Shown here piece by piece: positions 55,201 to 64,000 of a stretch of 64,000 bases of DNA. Origin of the DNA: Chalciporus piperatus. Taxonomy: Eukaryota > Basidiomycota > Agaricomycetes > Boletales > Boletaceae. Numbering within the stretch: the first letter of the stretch is position 1; each line of letters starts with the position of its first letter. The notes beneath the pieces were generated by a model, which saw only the letters and a program-made list of their open reading frames with translations, was not told where the DNA came from and ran no database searches. The translations under genes were made by a program, and so were the position numbers. The stretch is from contig JBBPTG010000123.1 of NCBI GenBank assembly GCA_038093975.1, positions 1-64,000 of the forward strand, written 5' to 3'.

Positions 55201-56152
55201 GCATTCTCAAGGAGGTAATGTCGGGTAATTTAGAGTGGTGGGAGAGGTCGATGATGCGGGTTAGGATGTGGTTGGAGAGAATGAGTTGGGGTCCGAAGAG
55301 GTCGTCGTTCATATTTTCTTCGACTAGCTGTTTTTGCTGCCAAGCCTTTAGATCATCTCTGAGGGCAAAATGGCGAGCTTCCATCTTATAGTCTTCAAGC
55401 TTGGCCCGCCGTTTTCGTTTCGATTTAGATGGAGGAGGTGTATATAACAAAAGAAAAGAGCTCAGGTCGCAAACACCACAGCAGCAGCGTGACCTGGATT
55501 GTCTCTTGTCGCACCACTGACAGCACTTGCTCTCCTCATCGAGTCCTATGAATGTTTGAACATCACAGTAAGCCATAAAGAGCCTAAGGAATCAAATGAA
55601 ATGTGACAAACATATGGAATCATTTCCAAAATACTCATTGGCCACCTTTCTTCGACAGATGCCATGCTTGTGAGCATCAAGGAACATACTCATCACCGCA
55701 GCCTCATATTCCTCGTCATCGAGGCCAACGAAGGGTGGGAGAAATTTCTTTAGTGGCAGAAGAGAGAGAACTGATTGGGTGGTACTGTGAAGCTGTGAGG
55801 AAACCATGGAGTTTGGGATCTGGTCAACCTCTGAGGTACTGTGAATAGCTTGATCGTTCGCCTGAGCCCGCTCTGCTTCATTCTCTGTCTCACTTTCACT
55901 ACTACTTGTCTCATCCGCAACCTCAGCCTGGACATTGTGTCCTTCAACGGATGCTCCATTGCCAATGCCAGTGCAAGTACACTTCTGGCTTGGGCCTCCT
56001 GTCTGTACCACAGCAGACTTTTGCTTGTCACCTGCTTTTTTACTACCCCAACTGGATACTTGCAAATCGGAGTGCTCCCTTACCTGCAGCATCCAGTACC
56101 CTCTGTTCCAGATCAGCCACAACGGCAACCACTTCACAACTAGAGGCAACAT
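55200..56152 (-). pseudogene. RecQ-like C-terminal half, inverted relative to the core
   Basis: Minus-strand pieces: an acidic linker, VGLDDEEYEAAVMSMFLDAH, KHGICRRKVANEYFGND, an intron or frame break, a Cys cluster (CCQWCDKRQSRSRCCCGVCD), and KLEDYKMEARHFALRDDLKA with QLILSNHILTRIIDLSHHSK. I recall this Cys-rich and helical arrangement after the helicase core of agaricomycete RecQ-like proteins. It abuts the core fragment tail to tail, so an inversion or two separate copies are involved. Confidence 0.6.
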
Positions 56153-56330
56153 CTGCTAATACGACTGGGACGACCAAGAAGGCACGGAAGGCCACTCAGT
56201 GTTCGAGATGTAAGGCATATGGTCACAACAGTATGACAACGTTCTCCGAGTTGTGACAGCTTGAACATTTTTCTCAACATTTTTTGACAGGTGCAAACCA
56301 ATGTTGTCCTCTCTGGGTGCCAAAGAACCC
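56153..56330 (+). pseudogene. Zinc-knuckle fragment
   Basis: TKKARKATQCSRCKAYGHNS, a CX2CX4H knuckle start, then a possible intron (gttctccg...gacag) with little recognisable sequence after it. Could belong to a transposase accessory domain; not assigned. Confidence 0.35.
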
Positions 56331-56519
56331 ACCGCCAAGTTGACGAATACCCTCAATCTGCTGCTAGATCCTCCGCTACAACCTCATCTTCAACCTCAGT
56401 TGCATCATCCTCGACCGCTGAGCTTGTCATCCATCAACAGTTCCATTCCAACAGAAATTGCATCCCGAACAACACAATCAGCTTGCCGGCCTTCCTTGAA
56501 TACATTTGGTGAGTTCTTT

Positions 56520-56852
56520 TTTAGCTCGCTTCAAAGTTTCTCGAGTGTCTTTGTCATATCGAGTGGTGCATGATTGATAGTGCGTCCCGTAAGATGGAAA
56601 GCATTCTCTATCATGACATGACATCCACGATAGAGTTCAATGAGCGGGAATTCCTTGATAATATGCTCAATTGTCCGATTTGAGCCTTTGCCTGCAAAGA
56701 TGACCTTCAACCAGATTGATGAGGCTGTAGTCGGACATTGCACCGACGACCTACCTTTGTATATAGATTGTTTCGTTCAGCAAGCCAATCGACTCTGCGG
56801 AAACCAAATTCCGTTCCGTTGCAAAGCCAATGTAGACGTATGTCGATTCGAC
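56520..56852 (-). pseudogene. DUF6589 C-terminal fragment
   Basis: IRLHWLCNGTEFGFRRVDWL, AERNNLYTK, then VIFAGKGSNRTIEHIIKEFP and PLIELYRGCHVMIENAFHLT, PLDMTKTLEKL. These fit the C-terminal part of DUF6589 as I remember it. It is split from its upstream half (57907-58690) by the inserted segment 56853-57906. Confidence 0.65.
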
Positions 56853-57291
56853 GACATGATAGCTGGGATGTCAGTCGATGAAATATCCTGCTCATCGGCC
56901 TCGGCTGGATCACGGCCTGACAAGGTAAGAAAATGCGTCATGAAAGCCGCGTTGATAATCGATGAGTTCTGGGCCATTTCGGCCCACATCCTCTGGCTCC
57001 TGGTTTGATATGTTGCCCCTGATTCAGCTGACCTCTGTTGAAACCATTCGGCCACCCTTGCTGCGTCGGCATGGACCGTCCTGATATCCTCCTCTGAGCC
57101 ATTACCCAAAAGAATGCAAACAGTTCTCTCGGCCGATACGATGTGATTCTACAAAGGCATTTTGGGGACCTCCAAAAACCAGCTCAACGGGAAGCCATCT
57201 CTGGAGTCCATCCTCCATCCTGGCGACTCCATAGAGTTCCACCATTGGTACCGGCCCTCTGAGGGCACTGACTCAACATCGCCCCCCCCGG
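56853..57291 (-). pseudogene. Gene Y / gene X copy 3, internally deleted
   Basis: Minus-strand NGSEEDIRTVHADAARVAEW and QRMWAEMAQNSSIINAAFMT match gene Y. A 1.16-kb deletion then joins gene Y sequence (equivalent to 6172) to the end of gene X exon 2 (equivalent to 7340), followed by the same C8 tract and LTR as in copy 1. Confidence 0.88.
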
Positions 57292-57906
57292 TGTTATGAT
57301 CACTACCCGCCCCTATCCTTTTTCCTTGTCTCCGTCTCTCCCCGAGTCCTTGCTTGACTTCCCCGAGTCCTTCCTATCACCTAGACGCTTGATCTACTTC
57401 ATCGATCCCTTATCTGCACCCGGATCTCAGGTCTCAGCTCTAGCCCTTGGCTCATCTGCCTCGTGTCCCACCTTGTGGACCCTCCAGTGACTCACCCGCC
57501 TCGTGTCCCGCCTCGTGCCCCACCTCGTGGGCCTTTCTCTGACTCGTTCACCTCGTGTTCTCCGGACCTATCTCATATCCGGTCAGCATTTCCTTTCTCT
57601 TTGTCATTCCTTTGTCATTCTGTCTTATGCCTCCATCCGATCATCAGATGTTCGTCATTTACCCTTAGTCTTCCCTTTCCCTTCTGGTTGCTTAGTCATT
57701 ACCTTTGGAATCGTACTTAAGTCCCAGGTTCTCACGCTATGACACTCTAACCTTGGGCTATCCGGTCACCCAGCCTAGTGTCCTACCTAGCTATCTCTCT
57801 CTCTTTCCTAGTGTCCAAGCTCTCTATGCAATCCAGGACATCCCAGCAAGCTCTCTCCTTGTTCCAACCGGGTCTACGTTTGGGCCTACCCGGCACACAC
57901 GTAACA
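57292..57906 (+). mobile_element. Solo LTR copy of the 7423-8132 family
   Basis: 615 bp, internally deleted but otherwise nearly identical to 7423-8132. The left flank (cccccccccgg-type) is the same as in gene X copy 1, so this is the same insertion event carried in a duplicated segment. The right flank is DUF6589 sequence rather than CCCGG. Confidence 0.9.
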
Positions 57907-58690
57907 ATATCTCTACAGTGAGTATCAGTTCTGTTCAGCCCAAGACAAAGATGACCCATACCACAGGTGGTCTGTCACATGTATACATAGCGCATGTAGA
58001 TCATGAAGCGGGCCATCTGAAAGCGTACTTATGCTTTCCAGTCGCCTTGAATATATATATCCATGGACGAAGTGAAGCTTCAACTCGCCCGATGTCACCG
58101 CAGTTCATTGCATGACAAACATTAACATAGAGTAGCTCGTCGTGATTTGGTAGCATTTGGTTCTCATGGGACTTGTCTCGTTCTTTAGATGCACGCTCTC
58201 TTGCCTCTGAAAGACCGCCCGTTGTAGCAACATACTTCTGGACGATGGCCTCCGAGATCTCGACTACAAGCTCCCATGATGGTTTTGCCTTCGCAAATAC
58301 CTCAAGAGATGTCCAGGAACTGTTTCATTTCACAATCTCAGTCTCCCAGCAGTTCAGCATGGATGCCCAAAGGTCATGATGAATAACATCATGCATGCGC
58401 CGGAACCCTGGTTTGGTTGCAAATTTGTTGGCTTCTCGTGGCCATAGGATCCCGATGTGTTAGTAAAATGAGTTGACATCCGTTCTAGACTCCTTTGGCT
58501 GAACCCACATCCTCCAAAGTGCATTCACGCAAGCCATTTTGATGTGAAACAGCACCGGTATAAAGACCAAGAAGTCGGAGCGACATTTTAGTGTGTCTTC
58601 GATGGATCGTGAATCTTGAATGGTATCTAAGCATTCTTTCGTTAGCAGGTCACCATGGATGATGAGAACATGCTCCGTCATGCCCACATT
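57907..58690 (-). pseudogene. DUF6589 middle fragment
   Basis: Minus-strand MTEHVLIIHGDLLTKECLDT, IQDSRSIEDTLKCRSDFLVF and MACVNALWRMWVQPKESRTD, with AWELVVEISEAIVQKYVATT-like and CHAMNCGDIGRVEASLRPWI sequence closer to 58100. An intron (gtgaca...ctgtag, about 57985-57919) leads to the join with 56852. The IHGD motif and the surrounding order fit DUF6589. Frame breaks at 58456 and elsewhere. Confidence 0.7.
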
Positions 58691-58724
58691 AAAATCTCGG
58701 TCAAAACCACCAGCCTGTGGCTCT

Positions 58725-61020
58725 CTGATCTTTGACGTGAAAATGATTCACGTTCCTGGCTCGTCCCTCGCCGGTCCTGATGCCTTATCTAGGCGCGCTG
58801 ATCACTTTCCCACCAACGCCGATGACAATGCGGGTACCACTTTACTACTACCCTCCATATTTGTCTGTGTCATTGACGCCGCCATAAACAACCACATCTC
58901 CAGTCTTTCCAAAGATGATCCATTTCTCCTTACCGCATTACAAGCCATTGACGGCGATATCCCTGCGCCATTCCGATCCAGGTTGGCCGACTGGCAAATG
59001 ACTAATGGCGTCCTGACCTACCAAGGTCGTGTTTACATCCCGCTGGATGAAGACTTACATCGCACTGTCATTCAACGCTGCCATGATCACCCCACCGCCG
59101 GCCATCCGGGCTATCTCAAGACTAGACAGCTGGTTGCTGCTGAATTCTGGTGGCCTGGTCTTGCACAGTTTGTGCGCAAATATGTCGAAGGATGTGCAAC
59201 CTGCCAGCAGAATAAAGCAAACACACATCCGACTACCCCCCCCTTAATGCCTAGTGTTTCGAAGTCCAGTTGGCAACTGGTATGAAGACTGGCAACTGGA
59301 CTGGACTGCAACTGATCGCAACTGGACTGCAGTTGCCGGTTGCCGGCATTTGAGATCAAAAGACTGCAGTTGCAACCGAAAAAAAGACCAGTTGCAACCG
59401 ATGCACAGCCACCCCCTATGTATTACCCTATTTTCCCTGATTTTTCCTGATTTTTCTGGACCTTTATGGATGTTATGTGAGTTTTTTGATGAATATTGAA
59501 ATTAGCCAATGACAATATTGATTAACATGTCATAGAATTCATTCAATCATGTATATACACTCTCTGAGTTACATGTTTATCTATATTTCATTAGTCTGTG
59601 TTGAGAATTGAGTCTCTGATGTATCACTACAAAAAACATGCTGTGTTGAAATGCTCATATCTCTGTGGCGTGTGAATCGTTTCGCTTGACCCAGAGACCG
59701 ATGTATAGCCAGGAACCGGTACTACATTTGGTCTCTCCCACGCTAAGCGAAAAACCAGTTGCAACCACCAAAAGACCGGTTTTTATTGGTTTTGGTCCAG
59801 TCTTTTTGAATTAATTAATTAAAAAAACCGGTCTCGGTCCGGTCGCCTTCCTAATAAGGAAAAAGACCAGACCGGACTTTAAAACACTATTAATGCCCAT
59901 ACCGTCGAAAAGCTCTAAACCATTCCAACAAGTATCTTGTGACCTGATCACCGACCTACCCATTTCCAATGGCTTCAATTCTCTGTTGGTCATGGTCGAC
60001 CACAGGCTTACGAAGAGGGTAATTCTCTGCCCTACCAAGAAAACTGTCACTGCCAAAGGGATTGCCTCCCTCTTTTTCCACAAAGTCTACCTGAGATTCG
60101 GTCTTTACGACAAAATCATCAGCGACAGAGGATCACAATTCACATCCGAGTTCGCTCGTGAACTAGGATGAATCCTCGGATACGATCTTTCTCTCTCTAC
60201 CGCCTACCATCCCCAATCTGATGGGGAAACCGAACGTGTCAACCAGGAAGTAGAAACCTATCTCCGAATCTACTGTGGAGATCACCCCATATCCTGGGCT
60301 GATTCTATCTCCCACGCAGAATTTGCACACAACCATCGACCCCACTCTGTCACCGGCAAATCCCCGTTCTATCTCATGATGGGATATGAACCCTGCCCTC
60401 TTCCTTCGGTGATTGCCGACTCTGCTCTACCTGCTGTCGAACTTTGCCTTCACTCCCTCACTGCTGCCAGAGATGAAGCACTTGCCTCACACGAGCTCGC
60501 CAGACAAGTGATGTCCACACGAACTCGACAGAAGTTCAAACCGTTTGCCAAAGGAGACAAAGTCTGGCTAGAGGCAAGAAGCCTCAAACGATCCCTTATC
60601 TCTCCAAAGTTTGCCCCGAAACGAGAAGGACCCTTTACAATTTACACAGGTCCTATCTCCGCTATCTTATAAACTCCGCCTCCCACAAATGTGGAAAATC
60701 CATTCCGTGTTTCATGCTTCTCTGTTATCACCCTATCGTGAAAACCTCATCCATGGACTGAACTTCCCGGCTCCACCACCTGATCTGATAGAAGGCAAAG
60801 AAGAGTATGAAATTGAAAAGATTCTCCGACACCGAAGTTTCTCCGGACACCACTCGTACCTGGTCCGCTGGAAAGGATATACTGCTGACGAAGACTGCTG
60901 GCTTAAAGAAGCAGACCTTAACCACGCCAAGGACATTCTAGAAAACTATCAGAAAGCTCATCCGTCCGCCTTCCCTTTTTCCTCAAGATCCCCATCTTCT
61001 GTCAAACGAAAAACTTGTTG
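58725..61020 (+). pseudogene. Gypsy 3 integrase and chromodomain
   Basis: VKMIHVPGSSLAGPDALSRR, LTYQGRVYIPLDEDLHRTVI, KYVEGCATCQQNKANTHPTT, MITE, SCDLITDLPISNGFNSLLVM, IISDRGSQFTSEFARELG, a TGA, ILGYDLSLSTAYHPQSDGET, then MWKIHSVFHASLLSPYRENL, EEYEIEKILRHRSFSGHHSY and LVRWKGYTADEDCW. The frame across the MITE continues from PPLMP to IPSKSS. Confidence 0.93.
59250..59889. mobile_element. hAT-like MITE, copy 2 (8-bp TSD TTAATGCC)
   Basis: 640 bp with TAGTGTTTCGAAGTCCAG and inverted TAGTGTTTTAAAGTCCGG ends, flanked by TTAATGCC at 59242-59249 and 59890-59897. Close copy of 16635-17280. Confidence 0.93.
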
Positions 61021-61199
61021 ATAAAACCTGTCCGCTCCCGCTACCCCCTCTTCTACTATAGATTCTACTACTATTTCTTCTGTCTCCTCTTTAACTTCGT
61101 CCCCCTTATCTTCTCCCACTTATCCACGTGGTTTGCCCATCTCGTCGCTGCCCATGTCCCCCACTCGTCCTCCCACACCCAGTTACTCCATTGCCGCTG

Positions 61200-62102
61200 A
61201 CGCCGGCTGGAGCAATGGCTGGAAAAACCCCTAGGGAAGAAATTATCGTCCCGACTTCCCTTGCCAATACCTCTACCTCCCCGGTCGTCTCCGTCGACCT
61301 TCCTGTCTCCGCTCATCGCCTCCGCAATGAACTCATGGATACTACAATCATGGATAGGATGTCTCGCTACCTCCTTGACTCACGCCTGTCTGTCCCCATC
61401 AGTGCTCACCTAGATCTTGGATCCCCACTCTTCGCACTTTATTGTGCTTACCACGGAGCTACTTGCCTCTCTGGCCTACTCCCCACGCTATCCCTTTACC
61501 ACAGAGCCTCCAGGGAGGTCGAACTCCTTCGCAATATTTTGACCGCTACCTACGAGAGTCCACTGTCGCTAGTCGCTCCTCCCCGCTGGTTATTAGTATC
61601 CCTACCTCAATGATTTCCACTCCATCCGCTTCTAGCTCCCCTCTTAATTCTGAAGAGGAAGCTATCTTCTTTCGAGTCGAACGAAACCATCATGAGGAAC
61701 AATGACTACGCCATGGCACTACCGTCTTACCTTACACACATCCCAGGTGCAATGGTGCCTGCTTTGTATGCCACCGCCTCGGGCATTTTCGTGTTGACTG
61801 CCCCATATACCAGTATCCCATGTGTCTTGTCTGGTTTCTGGGACACATTTCAAGTCGTTGCCCACTTCAGTGTGCCCGCCAAGCATCCACCGCCTCCTCT
61901 TTCTCTTCCAATTCCCGTCGACCAAGGAATTCCCAAGAGGTCTTAGACGAACCACCCCTTTATACACCAGGGTTTCGAATCCGCAAGTTACCACCACCAC
62001 CCACAGCAATGACGAGTCCGTTTGGGATGGTGACGATCCTCATGATGAGGTCGCGTATGCAAACATGACTGGGTCACCCGGGATGTATGGTAGAGATCTT
62101 TG
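61200..62102 (+). pseudogene. Gypsy 3 third ORF, decayed
   Basis: Matches the Gypsy 2 third ORF in several frames: AHRLRNELMDTTIMDRMSRY, GAHLDLGSP-type SAHLDLGSPLFALYCAYHG, SASSSPLNSEEEAIFFRVER, then a knuckle CFVCHRLGHFRVDC. The second knuckle reads YPMCLVWFLGHISSRC, losing its first Cys. No start codon after the pol stop. Confidence 0.85.
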
Positions 62103-62148
62103 ACTTTATCTTATCTTCGTCGATGATTTGATTCTAGTATGGGGCTAA

Positions 62149-62614
62149 TGTTATGATTCCCCATTCTTTCCTTTTCCTTTACCTTGTACTAAATCCTAGT
62201 CGCTGGTTCGAGTCCTGCCTAGGCCTCTCGTTTCTTACTTTGCCTTAGTCAGTGAATGTTCTCTTATGTTCTTTCACCTTCTATACTTTGTCATCGCTGA
62301 CTCATGCGCGAGCATGACTCATTCTTATTCGTCATAGCTCATTCTTACCTATTCCGACTCCTTCTATGCCTGCCCTTAACTTGTTCTCTTATCTATATAA
62401 ACCCTCGAGTCTCCTCCCGTAACCTTAAGTTAGACCTACGCAATCTAACCTCGTTACTCCTTGTCTTCTTTGAACCCTCTGAGAGTCACCGTCCAACTCT
62501 TGAACGGACACTAGGCCTTAACATGGACATCCCATCGTTAGGCTACACTTGAAACCCTTGTCTTTGACTAGGCTTTTGCGTTTACGCTTTGACCTACCTG
62601 GTACAAGCGTAACA
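62149..62614 (+). repeat. 3' LTR of Gypsy 3
   Basis: 466 bp, TGTTATGATTCCCC to AAGCGTAACA; reverse-complement orientation of the Gypsy 2 LTRs. B-box-like GGTTCGAGTCC at 62205-62215. Confidence 0.92.
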
Positions 62615-63542
62615 GTTTCCGCCTCAGAATAATATTATGATACGTAGTTGCATGTCTGATGTAGTAGATAGATCTCAATCTACTGCCACACCATTTCACT
62701 GTGTGATAATTGTTTGAAGAACAATAATGGCAAGCAGAAAAGTGACGGAACTGAGATGCCACCAGACATCTGGCTGCTAGATTCAGGAGCTTCGGCTCAT
62801 TTCACAAATAATATGAATGACTTCGCTGAGTACAACACATTTACCAAGCCTGAGTACTCAAAGACAATGAACGGTCCTGCACCAATTCTTGGTATAGGCA
62901 CAGTTATTGTGGAGTTCAATGGGAATACTGTGCTTTTATCGCCGACCATATATATGCCCACTTGTGACATCAAGCTCATCTCTATGGGCACACTTCTCAA
63001 AGATCAGTGTCTAACACTGAAAACTGTCCCTAATGGCATTGAATTCTACAACAACTGCCTCAAACGGACCATACTATCATTTCACTCACATGGTCGCGAT
63101 ACCATGTACTGGGTCAGAGCTCCAACCGTCGGACCACATGCCAAGCCTAGCAGCATGGCCGCTGTGGACTATGATTTGCTACACTGCCGCCTCGGTCACC
63201 CTTTGTGGGATGTGCTCAAAGCCGCTCGCAAACATCTCAATGATTTTCCGGATGTCGAGATTCCATCCAATCCTCCCATTTGCCCTGGTTGCGAACTAGC
63301 CAAACAGCCAAACAGGACTTTTCCCCATACTGAGACATGTGTTAACGCTCCTTTTGAGTTAATCCACTCCGATCTCACGTCATTCGAGATTGAATCGTAC
63401 CATAAGTTTGAATACACGGTCGTATTCTACGATGACTTCACTTCGATGTCCTGGCTTGCCCTTATATGCACCAAGGATCAGATCTTTAAAATGGTCAAAC
63501 AATTCATTGCATTCGTCCACACACAGTACAACGCCAATATAA
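62615..63542 (+). pseudogene. Copia gag-protease, GAG-pre-integrase and integrase start
   Basis: Protease DIWLLDSGASAHFTNNMNDF, LISMGTLLKDQCLTL, then LLHCRLGHPLWDVLKAARKH and CPGCELAKQPNRTF (zinc motif), PFELIHSDLTSFEIESYHKF with the first catalytic Asp, YTVVFYDDFTSMSWLALICT and a break at about 63542 before the second Asp. Related to Copia remnant 3, whose protease has nearly the same flanks. Confidence 0.88.
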
Positions 63543-63940
63543 AGGCTTGGAAAAAAATGCCCTTAGACTCTGACCACCATCATCCCCCCGTGGGAAAAAC
63601 CCAATCATCCCCCAAACATGTCTGCTTGACAGACTCTCCCTGTGAGATACTTCTCTCTGATATAGGGAAGCACTTTCATGCCTTCTCCAAGGGAACATTC
63701 CGTGCTCGTTTCTCCCCGCCTGCCGTTCCGTGCTCAGTTCTTCGATATGTCTCCGCTCACCCATTCACCTGGACTTGGACTACCAAGGACGGCCCCAACA
63801 AGGGGAAATCATTCTCAGTTCCTACCATCTCCATCTTATGTGGGGAAGGTAGCAGCAGGGCACTGCACTGGGTTGTCTCTATATTCCACTCATCCAAGGC
63901 GCATCTGAATGCCTCGGCTTTGGACACCAACTCTGGTCAG
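63543..63940. other. Unassigned insert between Copia and an LTR
   Basis: Open plus-strand stretch GKHFHAFSKGTFRARFSPPA that continues to NASALDTNSG, not recognised. Confidence 0.3.
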
Positions 63941-64000
63941 TGTTACGAACGCTCAGTTCCTTATCCTAGTCTTTCCTACACTTACTACGTTTCTCTTTCA
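63941..64000 (+). repeat. Start of an LTR (family of the 22858 solo LTR)
   Basis: TGTTACGAACGCTCAGTTCC onwards matches the reverse complement of 23484 downward with one short deletion; it continues past the window edge. Confidence 0.88.

Larger units (their letters stand above)
58725..62614 (+). mobile_element. Ty3/Gypsy chromovirus 3, 5'-truncated
   Basis: Same family as Gypsy 2: end of RNase H, integrase, chromodomain, third ORF, purine tract (tatggggctaa) and 3' LTR 62149-62614. It begins abruptly in RNase H at 58725. A hAT-like MITE interrupts it at 59250-59889. Stops include a TGA near 60168 where Gypsy 2 has CGA. Confidence 0.93.

Noticed and set aside
1..64000. Giant Starship-type element with a tyrosine recombinase captain
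   Set aside because: No DUF3435-like tyrosine recombinase motifs recognised in any frame, and Starships are described mainly from ascomycetes.

Overview
The window looks like a transposon-dominated accessory region of an agaricomycete (mushroom-forming basidiomycete) genome. Evidence: a Plavaka transposase, a FunK1-type kinase, DUF6589-like and agaricomycete RecQ-like fragments, several uncharacterised families I associate with agaricomycetes, and short introns (45-59 bp) with CTAAC/CTGAC-like branch points. I saw no bacterial operons, tRNA, rRNA or CRISPR. All family names come from my reading of motifs; no search was run.

Layout. 1-5.3 kb: a 33-bp minisatellite, then a 4.2-kb terminal-inverted-repeat (TIR) element carrying an array of hairpin-forming repeats, itself invaded by a Plavaka element, then the same minisatellite inverted. 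5.3-12 kb: two divergent unknown genes, here called Y (minus) and X (plus), sharing a promoter region; X is split by a solo LTR and by a second TIR element. 12-15 kb: a decayed gene of an agaricomycete-wide family (Z). 15-20 kb: a Copia remnant split by a hAT-like MITE, and a third hairpin-bearing TIR element. 20.5-27.6 kb: a Ty3/Gypsy chromovirus containing a solo LTR, inserted into a Cys-cluster gene (U). 29.4-34.2 kb: a second, inverted X/Y copy cut by Copia, then DUF6589, Gypsy and Copia debris. 34.3-35.9 kb: zinc-ribbon family gene V. 36-43.1 kb: a complete Gypsy element with near-identical LTRs, a CGATG target duplication and a third ORF. 43.1-48.7 kb: two unknown genes (W1, W2) and a FunK1 kinase gene with a solo LTR inserted in frame. 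49-54 kb: a fourth hairpin-bearing TIR element next to a Copia gag-protease. 54-64 kb: a mosaic of RecQ-like, DUF6589, third X/Y copy, a 5'-truncated Gypsy with a second hAT-like MITE, and Copia.

How it fits together. The insertions form a readable nest with target duplications (AT for the TIR family, 5 bp for LTRs, 8 bp for the MITEs), and several interrupted reading frames become continuous when the insert is skipped in the reading. The features I find least explained are (i) the TIR family that repeatedly carries a palindromic GTCACGTGAC block, a long perfect or near-perfect hairpin and an approximately 140-150 bp array with two hairpins per unit; (ii) the X/Y divergent gene pair present three times; and (iii) the conserved extra zinc-knuckle ORF downstream of Gypsy pol.
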